A stretch of 64,000 nt of DNA from Heliocybe sulcata (Eukaryota > Basidiomycota > Agaricomycetes > Gloeophyllales > Gloeophyllaceae). The notes beneath the pieces are model-generated. The model did not search any database. It saw only the letters and a program-made list of their open reading frames with translations, and was not told the DNA's origin. The position numbers and the translations under genes were made by a program. Shown piece by piece: positions 47,321 through 59,700 of the stretch. Where the stretch lies: contig ML213519.1 of NCBI GenBank assembly GCA_004369045.1, forward strand, positions 62,001-126,000, read 5' to 3'. Each line of letters begins with the position of its first letter. Position 1 is the stretch's first letter.

Positions 47321-49140
47321 TGCACCACTACTCGCGCAGCTGAGCATTACGTCCCCGCAGCATTATTACCACTCACCACATCCCATCCTGCGCCGCTTCC
47401 TACTGCCACGAAGTAACATCCCACAGCTTTAAGTTTTGCCCTATCTTTCGCTCTTTGACCTTCACGCTTTCGCCGTCGCTGCCACTGAGTAGCTGAGATA
47501 CGTCTTTGAGCCTAGCCTTCTCCAACAGATAGACACAACGGTCTTCGTGGCTCTCGCGCGCCAGGTCGAAAAGTTCCTTTCCGGGTATAAGCTGGCTGGA
47601 GGAGAGAGACATTCAAGAGCTGCCCTGTTAGCGAAGGAAGTCGGCGCTCAAGGAGCGGTTGGTTCGAGCCGAGGCACTATTGATAGGTAAGCACTTGCGA
47701 TTGACAATACCGAGAGCCAAAGGTTTGCACCCGTCGATCTCCGCTGGCTGCCTACCCCACGCCGAGCGTCTGGCTTAAGAATACTACCTCGATCTTACGT
47801 ATCCCTCCTGCGAAACTTGTAAGCGCAAGCAATAGAGAGAAGTGCAAAGGACGTACGAGCGCTGCGCGAATTCGACCAAGTTTGCGAGGGTGAACTAGAT
47901 GTGGTCTGTGACGCCGTAGAGGACGGTGTTGTATCATGCCAGGCCGATGCGGACGTGGAAAGCATGGAAAGCAGTTACTAGGGAAGCGAAGGGATCAGAA
48001 TTTGATCATGTCTAGAAGCAAGAATCGTGGGCGGTGTACTAGAATAAGAAAGACGCAGATGATGAGGAATATAATCACCTCTCTCGCATCGCAAGCCAAA
48101 TCGCATTCGCTCCCACCCCCACAGAATCCATCCGGTCCCGCATCACATCGTAACCGGTCACGAATATTCGCCCCGATTGTTTGCGGTATGAGCGAGGACC
48201 AGCTGACCTGGTCGAGCAGCGCGCACCCCGATTGCTAAATAAGTTGTGGGGAGAAATCTGGAAAAACTGGTCAGCTACGGGAGGGAAAGGAGAGTAGAGT
48301 ACACGCACTTTCGTTTGTGTTCGGGGACTTCGCCCTCGTTGGTACTGAATGACACGAGTTCAGTCAGGTCTATCGCTCATGCACATGACCTGCCGTTTTG
48401 GAGAAGGAATCTGAATAGAACTTCCAGGCGTGCGGTCGGGCCGGGCGCGCTAAGCAGGGCGCTCGGGCAGGTTGAGTCGGAGTCATGGAATGGGTGTGGT
48501 CGCGGAGCGCCAGTCTCGTAAGGCCAGATAGTCCTCGCTGTTCGCCCATGCTATAAGTCGCTTTAAAGATTGGGATAGTGGCGGAACCTTAACCTTGGGT
48601 AACTCCGACTCAAGTACGCTCCTGTCGACCCCGCGCGTATATTCCCAACCCTATTTGAAAGCATCGCGGTCGGGCGACAGCATCGGGTGTTCGGATCCAT
48701 GCCAAAGAAAACCTGGGGCAGAGAAAGCACTCCGACACATTTTGCGATGCTTACATTCAACTTGCAGCAGTAATATCTCCCCTCTCTCAATTGCCGTACG
48801 TTCGATTTCTCCCGGCTCAGGCTGAGCCTCACAGGCAGCCTGGCATGCTCTGCCGCTTGAAAACCAGCCATAATACCTTCGAAGCAGTTTCTAGGATCTA
48901 CTGATAGAGCACCGGAGGCAACACGGAGTCGGTGGCAGTGCACCAGTGCGTCCGCGTTACGCGGCCGCCATCAAGAGATGTTCTCAGTACTCGTGATGAT
49001 GGCGACGCGTGGGAGATCAACTGGTTACCTCTTGCCGTTGTACTGTCTTGGAGCTTGAATTGTCGAAGACTGCACGTCGGATTTGGCTGCTCTCTTCGGT
49101 GCTTCCCTGGCGCATATCGAACTTGAGGGGTTCCTTCGCT
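47321..49140. other. duplicated intergenic DNA with a minus-strand relic at 47835-48308
   Basis: 47340-48620 matches 37450-38800. The minus-strand relic (segments near 48215-48080 and 47960-47860) corresponds to the relic at 37785-38460. 48600-48960 matches 36575-37060. The last 180 bases, before NLR 3, are unmatched. Confidence 0.5.
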
Positions 49141-52100
49141 ATGAATGCAGGCGATATCTCCTCACCTTTCCTGGTTGTCATGAGCGAGTACAGGGCTACG
49201 TGTCCTCGAAAGGGTCCGCATGCGAATTAACGACGAGTTATAGATATTGTTGCCGAGGACCTGCCTCCAGTTGACACTACCGGGAAAATACCAAAGACGT
49301 TTCTGCGCGTTCGCTGTGGGACGGATGTTCAGAAGACTGAAGTCTTGCGGTGGCAGGGGCCATCGCAGACATGGGTTAACCCGCTTCGGTTGTATGGATT
49401 TTTTCCCCCTCATTTTCTGGTGCGATACTGACGTCTATCAGCTCCAACATTGCTTCTGACTCCACTGTGTCGCTCACGCTCTACTATAGGCGGTGGAGGC
49501 AGGAGGAAGTCGTGGGAAGCGTCGAAAAGCCTTTTTCGTTTTTCAATGACTACAACGGTAGGTTCAGCTTGCATCGTTATATCAAGATTTCTTTTGAACA
49601 GCCGTAAAAGCGCGCGAGGTCGCTCTTGCGCTGCAGTGCTCCGATGCTCGCGTGAAGACCACCGTTCGTATCTTGTGCTGTACCGACTACAAAGCTGTCA
49701 ATGGTGCATTACTGGTATCTCTTCCTCCAAGCAACGATATCGCCAATCCAGGTATAGATACTGTCAGCAATACCATCACTACTTTACAGGGCCACCTGGG
49801 TGCTGCCACGGATGCCTGGGCACTTCTGTCACCCACTCTGGAGTCCATCGAGCCGTATAAACAACTTTTCGACGAGGTGGCGAAGGTACGTAGCTGTGTA
49901 TTATAATGGGAGAGCTCGCCCCGACCGAGCGTATCATTGCAGATCCACCCGTTCGCGGCAGCCGCCTGGGGCTTACTCTCCTTAGCATGGAATGTATGCG
50001 CCCAACTTCTACTAAATCCTGGCCAAAATTCACTGCGTGCGCCACACAGGTGTTGCAAGCCGAGCGGAATAGAACGAAGAAGGTGCTCGATCTATGGGGA
50101 TCTATGGTCGAGGCTTACAAGGTCGCGCAAGAGGACGATATTCTACAGAAGGTCGATGAATTCAAAGAGCTCTTCAGCGATCTGATGAAGCAGACATCGG
50201 AATGCGCTTTATTCCTGTCGCAATATTTCTCGGGAGGCTTCTTCCGTACGTGGCACTCCTTTGTTGCCATATGATGGAATGAATCAAGGCACCGTTAAAT
50301 AGGCCGGCTAACTAACGTCGCTGCTGACAAGAAGATCGAAGAATTCCAAGGGTCATTTAGTGATTTTCACGAAGCCTTCCGCAACAGGGCTCAAAGGACA
50401 ACTGTTATAGTCTCGCTTGCATCGTATGAGTGCGTCAAATTCATCGGTAACGTTTAGGCTCCATTGTACAGGTAACAAATTGCTGAAATCGGTCTCCATC
50501 CAGAGCGACAAGTGGTACTCCAACGGCTCCAGCCGCACCCTCAAGACGGAAGCGCCGACAGCAGATGTCTGAGCGGTACCCGATCGGAATACATCGACCG
50601 GGTGCTGCGATGGTTCTCTCAGGAGGAGAGCAGCACCCTGTGGCTGACAGGCCCGCTTGGCTCCGGTAAGACGACGCTTGCGTTCAGCATCGCAGAGCAC
50701 ATCTCGAATATCGGCCGAGGGCGGCTGGGCGCTTTCATTCTATTCCGCCGGGATGGCTCGCTGGGCATGCGAGACCCGAGACGGTTCATTACGACGCTGG
50801 CGTACCAATTGGCTGAGTTCGACGACCGTATCGGAGATGCGATTGCCGCAGCTGTGGGGAGCAATCATAATCTGGAGACGCTGCCCGCCCACCAACAGTT
50901 CCAGCGGCTGGTCCTCGAGCCGCTGACGAGCGTCGTGGGACTGAGGGACGGTGGCCCGATTATGGTTCTGGTTGATGCTTTGGATGAATGCGACGAAGGC
51001 CAGTCGCGCGAAGTGCTCCTCAAGCACGTTATCTCGAAGGGATTCGGACCAAATCTAGACTTCATTCGTTTCATGGTGACGAGCCGACCGACTCCGGACA
51101 TCTCGGAGTTGCTCAATCCGCTCAAGAACCCGGATATTCGCCCGTTGTGGCTGGACGTGGAGACGAAAGAGGCTGCAGGGGATATCAGTCGGTATTTCCA
51201 GGCGAAGCTGGACGAGATGCAGGTCTTAGATATGAACGGGAACTTTGAAGGCCGCGACGTAGTGCAAGAGCTCACGGAGCGTGCTGCAGGCCTGTTCATC
51301 TGGGCGACCTTGACATACGAGTTCATCAAGGTGTCGCCGGCGGAACACCTCAAGCTCATCCTATCGGATGCATCATATTCATCTTCAGATACAGATCAGC
51401 ATCTTCGCCGGACGTATGAGACAACACTCGAATATCTTGTTGGCCACCGTGGCGTTGATTCCGTCAAGAACGAGGTCCGCACTTTCATTGGCGCTGTTGT
51501 CGTTGCCCAGACACCTCCGGGCCTTACACCCTACGCCCTGGGCCGCTTATTCGCGAACGAGAGAATCGGCTCCGATACGTTCCAAAGACTGAAGACTTTG
51601 ATAGCTTCTGATGAGTCGGAGCCCGTCCGTTTCGTACACAAGTCTTTTTACGAGTTTGTCGAAGACGAGGGTTCAAAGGCGGCTGGCTGGTACATCAGCG
51701 GGAGCGAGTGGAACAGAGTGATGTTCTTGACCTGCATGTTGAGGATGAAAGAGTACATGGCGACCTACATGGAAGATCCTGCTGATTACAAACCGGTCAG
51801 CTGGCAAGACGACGCTCATATCCCTTATGTCTGCCAGTATTGGATGTATCACCTCATCGGTGTAGAAGAACCGGATCCTGAGGTTCAGGACACCGTTTAT
51901 ACCTTCTTCTCGACGCTGTGGTTGAAGTGGATCCATATCGTTATGCTCTTCCCCAAGCTTCCGGGTTATGACCTCGTCAGCAGCTTTAATTTAGCTGTTG
52001 CTTGGGCTGTGAAGGTGGGTGCTGCGTCGCTGCCATGTGTGGAGATTTATGCTCACAGATTTGATATTGTAGAAAGACGTTTACAAAGCGATGTTCCAGC

Positions 52101-53344
52101 ATGCGTCGCAATTTCTGCAGATTGTCCTCCGCTCATCCAGCGTACAAGATCGACCACATACGGTATATTCTGAAGGGCTAATGTGCATTCCGCCGAGTAA
52201 TTCTTTCAGATGGATGTATCGACACGTCCTTCCCGTTACTACTTATGTACCGGCGACTGAGGCCGATGTGCCGGTGCTTCTCGAGCAACAAATCCCAGTG
52301 TCAGCTGTGGCCAAGGATATTCCTTCTGCAGATGCTAAGGAAGGTGCGACCCCCGCTAAAAAATCAGCTCCTGTTCCCACTACGACAGTGGGAGACTCGA
52401 AAATATCAGAGATCTGCCATCACTCTGGCCCAGTCAACTGTGCAGCATTTTCCTTGGATGGCCAGTGCGTCGCGTCTGGGTCTTGGGATGGCACGGTGCA
52501 AGTATGGGACTCGACTACCGGGCTGCTTCGTTATCCCCCGCTGAAGCCGGGAGGTGGTCAAGCCTACAGCGTCGACTTCTCCGGAATCAGGATAGTGTCT
52601 GGGCACGGCGACGGCCACGTCCGCGTGTGGGACGCGGAGACGGGACAGAGTTTGCTCGACGTAGCTGCCCACCAAGACTACGTGCGAAGCGTAGCTTTTT
52701 CGCCGGATGGAAAGCACGTCGCCTCGGGTTCTGACGATATGACCGTCAGCATCTGGAATGCTGCAACTGGCGAGCAAATCGTCGGCCCGCTGAGGGCGCA
52801 TACAGCCTGGGTCTGGTCTGTTACATTCTCACGTGATGGGAACCTGCTTGCCTCGTCTTCTAGGGACAGCAGCATTCGTATCTGGAATACGAAAACAGGT
52901 GAGGCTGTCCATGACCCACTACGAGGACATCAAGGGCCTGTATTCTCAATATCTTTCTCGCCGGATGGGAACACTCTGGCTTCAGGCGGGTCTGACAAGT
53001 CGATCCGCTTTTGGTTAGTCGCCTCGGGCAAACAGGTCGGGGCCGCGCTACAGGGGCATAATGATTCGGTCAACTGCGTAGCTTTCTCCCCGGATGGGAC
53101 TCGTCTCGTGTCGGCGTCCGCGGACAGCACCATCCGCGTTTGGGACCCTACGACAGGGTCGATGATTCTTGATCCACTCTTGGGTCACACCAAGGATGTT
53201 AGCTGCGTCGCATGGTCACCTGACGGACGGAAATTGGTCTCTAGTTCTGGGGACCGAACCGCTAGGATTTGGGATGTCTTGACTGGGGGAGTGTTACTCG
53301 TCAGTAGAGTGAGCGATTTGTGGGTGAACATGGGCGGACCATAG
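49141..53344 (+). CDS. NLR-like receptor 3: C2-like / helical / NACHT / WD40
   Basis: Nine exons (49141-49183, 49244-49388, 49442-49557, 49602-49885, 49943-49993, 50050-50245, 50303-50446, 50504-52014, 52073-53344) give 1253 residues in frame. Intron 1 starts with GC, not GT; its position is exactly that of intron 1 in NLR 1 and NLR 2. The C2-like domain is the clearest of the three (VAEDLPPVD, TFLRVRCG, SLTLYYRRW, VGSVEKPFSFF). NACHT has GPLGSGKTT near residue 376 and IMVLVDALDEC. The WD40 part is more diverged from NLR 1 and 2 than those are from each other. It has seven repeats from about residue 943, preceded by a longer linker rich in Ala, Thr and Pro. It lies 405 bp from, and converges on, the helicase/AAA+ gene. 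Confidence 0.9.
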
Positions 53345-53749
53345 CCAACTTCTGTATACATTCAGTGACTGTGTCACGTCGTTCACCAGTCCAGTGAAGA
53401 CTGAAAGTAGGTCATCATGCATCACTTGCGAAAGCATTTGGCAAGGTCGAGGCGTCTGCAATTGGTCCCAGACTGCCGAGACGTTCTCATACCATGTAGA
53501 TTACACGTGAGTGTTCAAGCATTCACATGCACAGACGAAAGAAATGCGGCTCATGGTGTAAGTGAAAAGCGAGGCACGGCGATCACTTCTCGTTTCTTGA
53601 ACGGATATGTTCGATCATTCATAGGAAAAACAGTACCTTCTATCGTCTACGCATACGCATTGATATACCAAAACCGAGAAGCATCACAGAACTAACCTCT
53701 ACCTAGTAAACCGGAACCACACGCGTCACGGAGGCCTCGTGGATAACGT
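53345..53749. other. convergent 3' intergenic region
   Basis: The DNA between NLR 3 (plus) and the helicase/AAA+ gene (minus) holds both 3' ends. The short frame at 53417-53695 has no recognised content. Confidence 0.5.
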
Positions 53750-56700
53750 TCAAATGCCAAGCTGCGCGTTGTCAATGAAATGTGAGCCTCCGGCGCAACG
53801 GTAACCTCCCCCTTGCCGAATCCACTGAAATCCCGCCACACATACGCCCATATTACGCAGCTTTGCTTGCACGCGAGCCTCCTCCTGCCTCTTCCTTTCT
53901 TCCTCTCTACGCTTCGCCTCCCACCGTGCCTTCTCCTCACGCATCTTTAGTTCTCGCAGTCGCTCCGCCTCCCGCTTGCGCATCAGTTCCTCCCTCTCCT
54001 TCGCCTCCTTGGCTGCACGCAGCTGCGCCTCCAGACGTGCGGCTGCCTCTCGTGCCTCCTTCTCCTTCCTTTCAGCAGCACGCCTTTGATTCTCCGCGTC
54101 GCGACATGCCCTCTCCACCCGTTGTCGTTCACGTTCTACTACCTGCCTATCCCTCTGCAGCTGTTGCCATACCGCATCAGAGACTCCGGGATCTCGACCA
54201 GAATTATTTGCGGGATGGCCGCTAGAGTTTCGATGCTGTACCTGAGCAGGTGGAACGTTCCTGTGATTTTGACGGGGAGGCTTGGCCGGTTTGGATAAAG
54301 GCGGGGTAGAAGGTTTTGGAGGTGGGGCTGCCTTTTGTGTTGAGACGCTGGCCTGCATAGGTGGTGGCGGAGTCGCAGTTTGGTAGTCAGTCATCTCGGA
54401 CGCGGCAGAAGATTGGCGTCCTTGAGTCGGTAGAACATTGGTGAGCCGTTCACGCCGCACTGACAGCATTCTATCCAAACATGCTATAGCCTCTTGATCA
54501 GAGATAGAGAAGGACTTGTTCGCGCCTGCAGCTGTCGAAATAGAGGACGATGCATAGACGATCGTCATCATCTGCGTAGCCAGAGTTTCCATGTCCCGGG
54601 CATTACCCCAGGACGGTAAGCTGCACAGCTCGTCAAGAATGGCAACCATTTTGTCGTACGCGGCGCCTCCTTCTTCCTCGAGGGCGTCTAGCAAGACGCT
54701 CTGCTTTGCCAGCTTTGCCTTGAGAACCTGGAGGCAGTGATCGGAAGACATGTTGGCGAAACAGATCTCTTCCGGGAAGCGACTAGCCAGGCCACTGTTC
54801 ACGCGCAAGAGCTGGTTCATCTCTTGATCGTATCCGGCCAGGATCACGATCAGCTTTCCGCGGAACCTTTCTTGTGTCAAGATGTCGACGATCTCATCGA
54901 TAGCTTCCTTTGCGAAATGGCCCTCGCCGAGTCGATACGCCTCATCAACGAAGAGAACTCTTCCGAGGGCTTTCTCAAACTCCTTACGCGTCTTTGGTCC
55001 AGTCTGCCCAACGTATTGCCCAACGAGGTCAGAAACAGAGCACTCCACAACTTCGACAGACGACAGGAAGCCCATGTCATAATAAACCTGTCCCATCTTG
55101 CGGGCAGTAGTCGTCTTGCCGGTTCCTGTATTCTCGCTGAGCACGGTTTAGCATGATGGTGGTAGTCGTCTTACCGGGAGGCCCCTTAAATATGAAGTTC
55201 GTTGGAACATGCTCCCTAGGATCCCTTCCGAGACTCTTCATGTTCTTCGCCATCGTCTGCCAGGTAGCCAGTTTCTGAATGATGGCATCACATCCGATGA
55301 CATCAGCGAATAGCTTGGTCAAATTCTCTGATGCTTGCTCTGCGCGTGCAAACTCAGGGTCAAAGTCCTCTGGCTCAAAGGACCCGTCTGGCGATCGCTT
55401 CTCGGGAGGTAAAGTTGCTTGACGCCCCTGGTACCTGGTCTTCGCTTTACCTAACAGGTTTTCGACCTCTCCGATGTTGCCAAAATTGGGACGGTTGCGT
55501 AGACGGCTGAGAGTTTCGATGGCGACCTGCTTGGCTCTGTCGGTGGCTGTCAGATCCTGTTCTTTGAGCTTCAGCTCCAGGGCTTCCATCAGCTCGTCGT
55601 CTGTATAGTCGGCGAAGGGAAATGCATCGTCGAGGGCGAACCTCCGCACGAGACCCGGGTTCACGTTCTGCTCCGAGAGGTGAGCTTGCCATCAGAGGTA
55701 AGCACGGGAACAAGGCGAACCTGGAACATCTCCTCCATCTGCTCTTTATATCCTAATAGCAAGACGCAGCGATCATCCCCAGGAACACTCTGAACTTCGG
55801 CAACGATAGTGTCTATCACAGCCGTCTTGTACGAATCCGCGCCGCCCTTGCCAGCTGAGCCATCGTACAACATGTACGCCTGTCGCCGTCAGAACCAGAG
55901 GCATCAATGTAGAGCCCCGGAAACCTACCTCGTCGATGACTAGCACTTTTCCGACGGTCGTAGCGAGGATACTCTTAGTTTGTTTCTCGGATTGCCCTAG
56001 GTGAGAGCCGATAAAGTCCGCGGGATTCTTGACCACAACTGTCGCGGTCGTAATCAGATGAAAGCATAAAGATAAGGCAGCAAAGACGACGTACCCTCCC
56101 CGTTCGACAGCAGGCCCAGCTCAGCGAGTATCTGCCCATACAGCTTCGCAACAGTTGTTTTACCAGTCCCAGGTGAGCCGAGAAATACGCGATTCAGAGG
56201 GACTTGATTGGGCTCTTTCTCAATCAGCTCTCGCTCGTAATTCGTCTCTACCATAAGCAGCAAATGCTCGACGGTCTTCTTCACAGCACCAAGGCCAATC
56301 AGACCTTGTAGCTTCTTCCACGCCTTACTTTCTTGCACCACGTTGGATGGTTTAGGGCCGATGAGATCCTCCTGGACAAGCAGATAGTCGTCTGCAGCCC
56401 TACCCCCTCTACGAGCTTTGCTTAACCTACTTGCTTGTCTCTCCTTGATCTTCGAGAACATGTTCGTCAGGGCTCTGGCGTTGCCGAAACCTTTGGTTCC
56501 TCTACCTCGTCCGAGACGGCGTACGGCGATGCGACCTGCGAGACCGCGAATGCCATCGGGATCGTCCACTTTCATTCTTCCCTGCCATTGCTTCTGCACG
56601 GACTTATCGAGCATGTCAAGCAGCTGATCGTCCTCGTAGTCCTTGAATTGGAAAGTGATTGGTACGCGACTGGTGAGACCGGGATTGTGTTCGAAAAAGG

Positions 56701-59700
56701 ACTCCATCTCTTTCTTGTACCCGGCGAAGACGAAGACTACTTTGCCGACCTGGATCTCCATCTCAGCGAGCAGGAAGTCCAGAACCTTCTTTCCTTCAGG
56801 ATTGTGGTCGTCTGTCAGCTGATATGCTTCGTCGACGAAGATAGTCCCGCCTCCGGCATTGACGACTTCTTCAAGCTGTTTCTTCACTCCTGAGACACCT
56901 TCATTGCCAAGTCGTGACCCGGTCGTCTCTATGAACATATTGCCAGGAATAATCCCAGACGACGCCAAAAATGCGCCGTATAGTCTCGCTACTGTAGTTT
57001 TGCCTTAATTGACATAGACAAAGACGCACGTCAGAAATGATTCTGAGAGGCAGAGCTGTACTCACCAGTTCCAGGATTACCGAGCATACAAGCATTGAAT
57101 CGCTCGTCGCTAAGGGAAGTATTTTGTCGAGCAGCTGTGTCGACCTTGTCCTTTATGCTTAAGAATCGCTTCTTGACATCTTCCAAGCCCGTCAGTGCCA
57201 TCAACGAATCGATGGCACTGTTGCTGGCGCCAAAAGCCCTCTTCTGATCTTCCCATCGATCTTCTGCAGTCGGTTCAGGCCGTGAAGCCTCCTGAGTAGC
57301 CTGCGGAGCTGCAGAGATCGGCGAATTGCTCCGATGGGTGCTTGCCAGTACTGGGGATGGAACTGGGGAGACGGTCGAGGTCCTGACGGACTGCGTCGCG
57401 GATACCGCTGCTTGCTTCGAGAGTTCAGTGGCAGTTTTCAAATCTTGCCTTTTCTGCTGCTCAGCAGCTGCTCGTTCAGCTGCCAGCTGAGCATCGCGGA
57501 TAGCAGCGCGCTCAACGGCTATCTTCTGATCTAGCTCTGCCATCTTTCGTACATGCTCTCTCTGCTCGGCATCTCGCTTCTCCTGCAAATCGAATTCCTC
57601 CTTTCGCTTCTTCTCATCTAATCTCGCTTGTTGATCGCATTTCTTGCACGAAATAGGGTCGCCTTGGTGACACCTCCACCGCTGACGATGTCCGCTGGCA
57701 CAGGTCTTCACTAATTGCTGTTCGCATCGCATCCTGGAGTGATCCGCAAGCTGGTGGCATTTAGAGGGGCAGGTGTGAAGACCACAGCTCAATACGGCAG
57801 CACTGCAACGGGTCAGCAGCTGGTCAATCACACGCTTATGATCGATACGACATACCATGGCTGCAGGCATCCCCCGTCCGGACATTCCCTATCGAAATCG
57901 TCTGGGGCTTGCAATAAAACTTGACGATCAGGGTGTCGCTCGCATCGAGCAGGCAGTCCGGTATACATATGACCACCCTGCTGAAGCATCCCAAAGAGTT
58001 TTGACCAGATTTCACCTCCTTTACGACTCTTCATGAACGTAGAAGCATTTCCGATCATAATGAAGGCATCACGGGCACGCGAGAGAAGCACATTCAAACG
58101 CTCGGGCGAGAACATAAAACCAATGTCGTTCTGCGTGTTGCTGCGGGTCAACGAGACGATGACAACATCGCTCTCTTCGCCCTGATAGTTATCTGCATGC
58201 GGCAATGCTAAGAAAGCCTTTACTTCGTCATTCAAAGGACTCACCTATGGTCGCAATGCGTAGAGGCTTCTTGATCGCTTTGGATGCGGCTGGAGTCAGA
58301 AGTCCGGCCCTAACAAGATCGTACGTGTCCAAATCATTTAGGATCGGGTCAATCTCCTTCTCTAGCTCAGACCGGAGCATGCGAAGTTGGCCGAGATACG
58401 GCGTCAAAACGACCATCTTATCAGTCCCGTAACCTTGCTGCGCAAGATAACGGACGATCTTCAAAACCATCTCTGCTTCGAATCTGCGTGCGATCAGTAG
58501 GCGTCGCAGGACATTTGTGACATATGCGTACATGTTCTGCTTGGAAGCCTTCATGGTGATATCTCTGCTCTCTCGCAGATCGGAGTCGTCACCTTCTGGC
58601 TTGTCATGATCTATGAAAACGACATTGTTCGTCACACCACGTAGATCTGGACGACCCTGCGTCTTCGGTGCGTCCAGGAGCTCCGGGTATGTCAATTCAC
58701 GCACGAAGCGCGAAATCTCAGGCCTCATACGATGTTGCGCTTTCAGAGTCTCGTGCGGGTATCCTCTCAGAACGAGCCTTTCGAAAAGGCTGCGATTCAG
58801 GTCGAAACCTTCCCCTTTCTCCACAGTGAGGGTATAGTTATTGACTTTGGGTCGTAGTTGTCTGAGATCATGAATTAGCAAGTTCCGGACTAGGACTATG
58901 GCACGTACTTGTGATCACCGATCAGTATCAGCTGCTGCGTTTTGGGAGACAGCGCAGTCAGGATGTGACTCTCCAAGATCTCGCCAGCCTCCTCCACAAG
59001 AAGAGTATCTGCGTTGGCAGCGCGGATGTCTTGCCGGTACTTGGCGGCGCCGGTAGTGGTGCAACCGATTATTCGCTTCGCAGCGATGATGGCTGTATCT
59101 CCGTCGCTGAACCGGCGGTCGATTTCCCCTACACATCGATTGTACTCATTACCTGCATTCGCCAGCGGTTCCACCAGACCCGCCAGTATCTCTCGTACCC
59201 AACGCGACCACTGCGAGTATCGAACATCTGGAGCCATAACCCAAATATCGGCGCCAGCCATCACGCTGGGATACCTGGAGAATATTCCGGCATCTTGTCC
59301 ACGCCTCCATCGGTCAATGAGGTAGTGGGCGCCGACAGCTCTGCCTTTCTTCCCTACTCTAATGCTGCCATCATTTGACTCTGGGACCTGGAACGCCTCG
59401 AAATATTCGGGATGTTCAAACTCGAGCAGCTCCATGATTGGCGCGTAGTCCGAGGAGAAATGCTCGTATAAACCAAAGGCTGACTTCAAAGACCGTGAAT
59501 GATCGTTCGCACGAGCCTTCAAGGCATCAATGACTTTCCAATCGGTTTTGCTACGTGTATGTGCCACTCGAGCTTGACTGCGAAGCGTCAGATGTTCCGT
59601 GGCAGAGGTGGACTTGCCGCCAAGGCGAATCATGCTATCAGATGGTATGCCAATGGCTAATAGATCTTCGAGAAATTGGTCAAGGGCGTGATTCGTGAAG

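Larger units (their letters stand above)
43000..48960 (+). repeat. segmental duplication, copy B (paired with 31.6-38.8 kb)
   Basis: Homologous blocks to copy A run through the WD40 exon of NLR 2 and about 5 kb downstream. Copy B is more compact: the regions matching 34360-35360 and 37450-38800 of copy A lie next to each other here (46390-47320 and 47340-48620), whereas copy A has about 2 kb between them. The marker AACCTTGGGTAACTCCGACT ends the block at 48592 and at 38765. Confidence 0.8.

Noticed and set aside
54737-55156. 139-codon plus-strand frame inside the helicase/AAA+ gene
   Set aside because: It lies opposite the third AAA+ module, whose minus-strand frame carries P-loop and Walker B motifs; the plus frame is a shadow.
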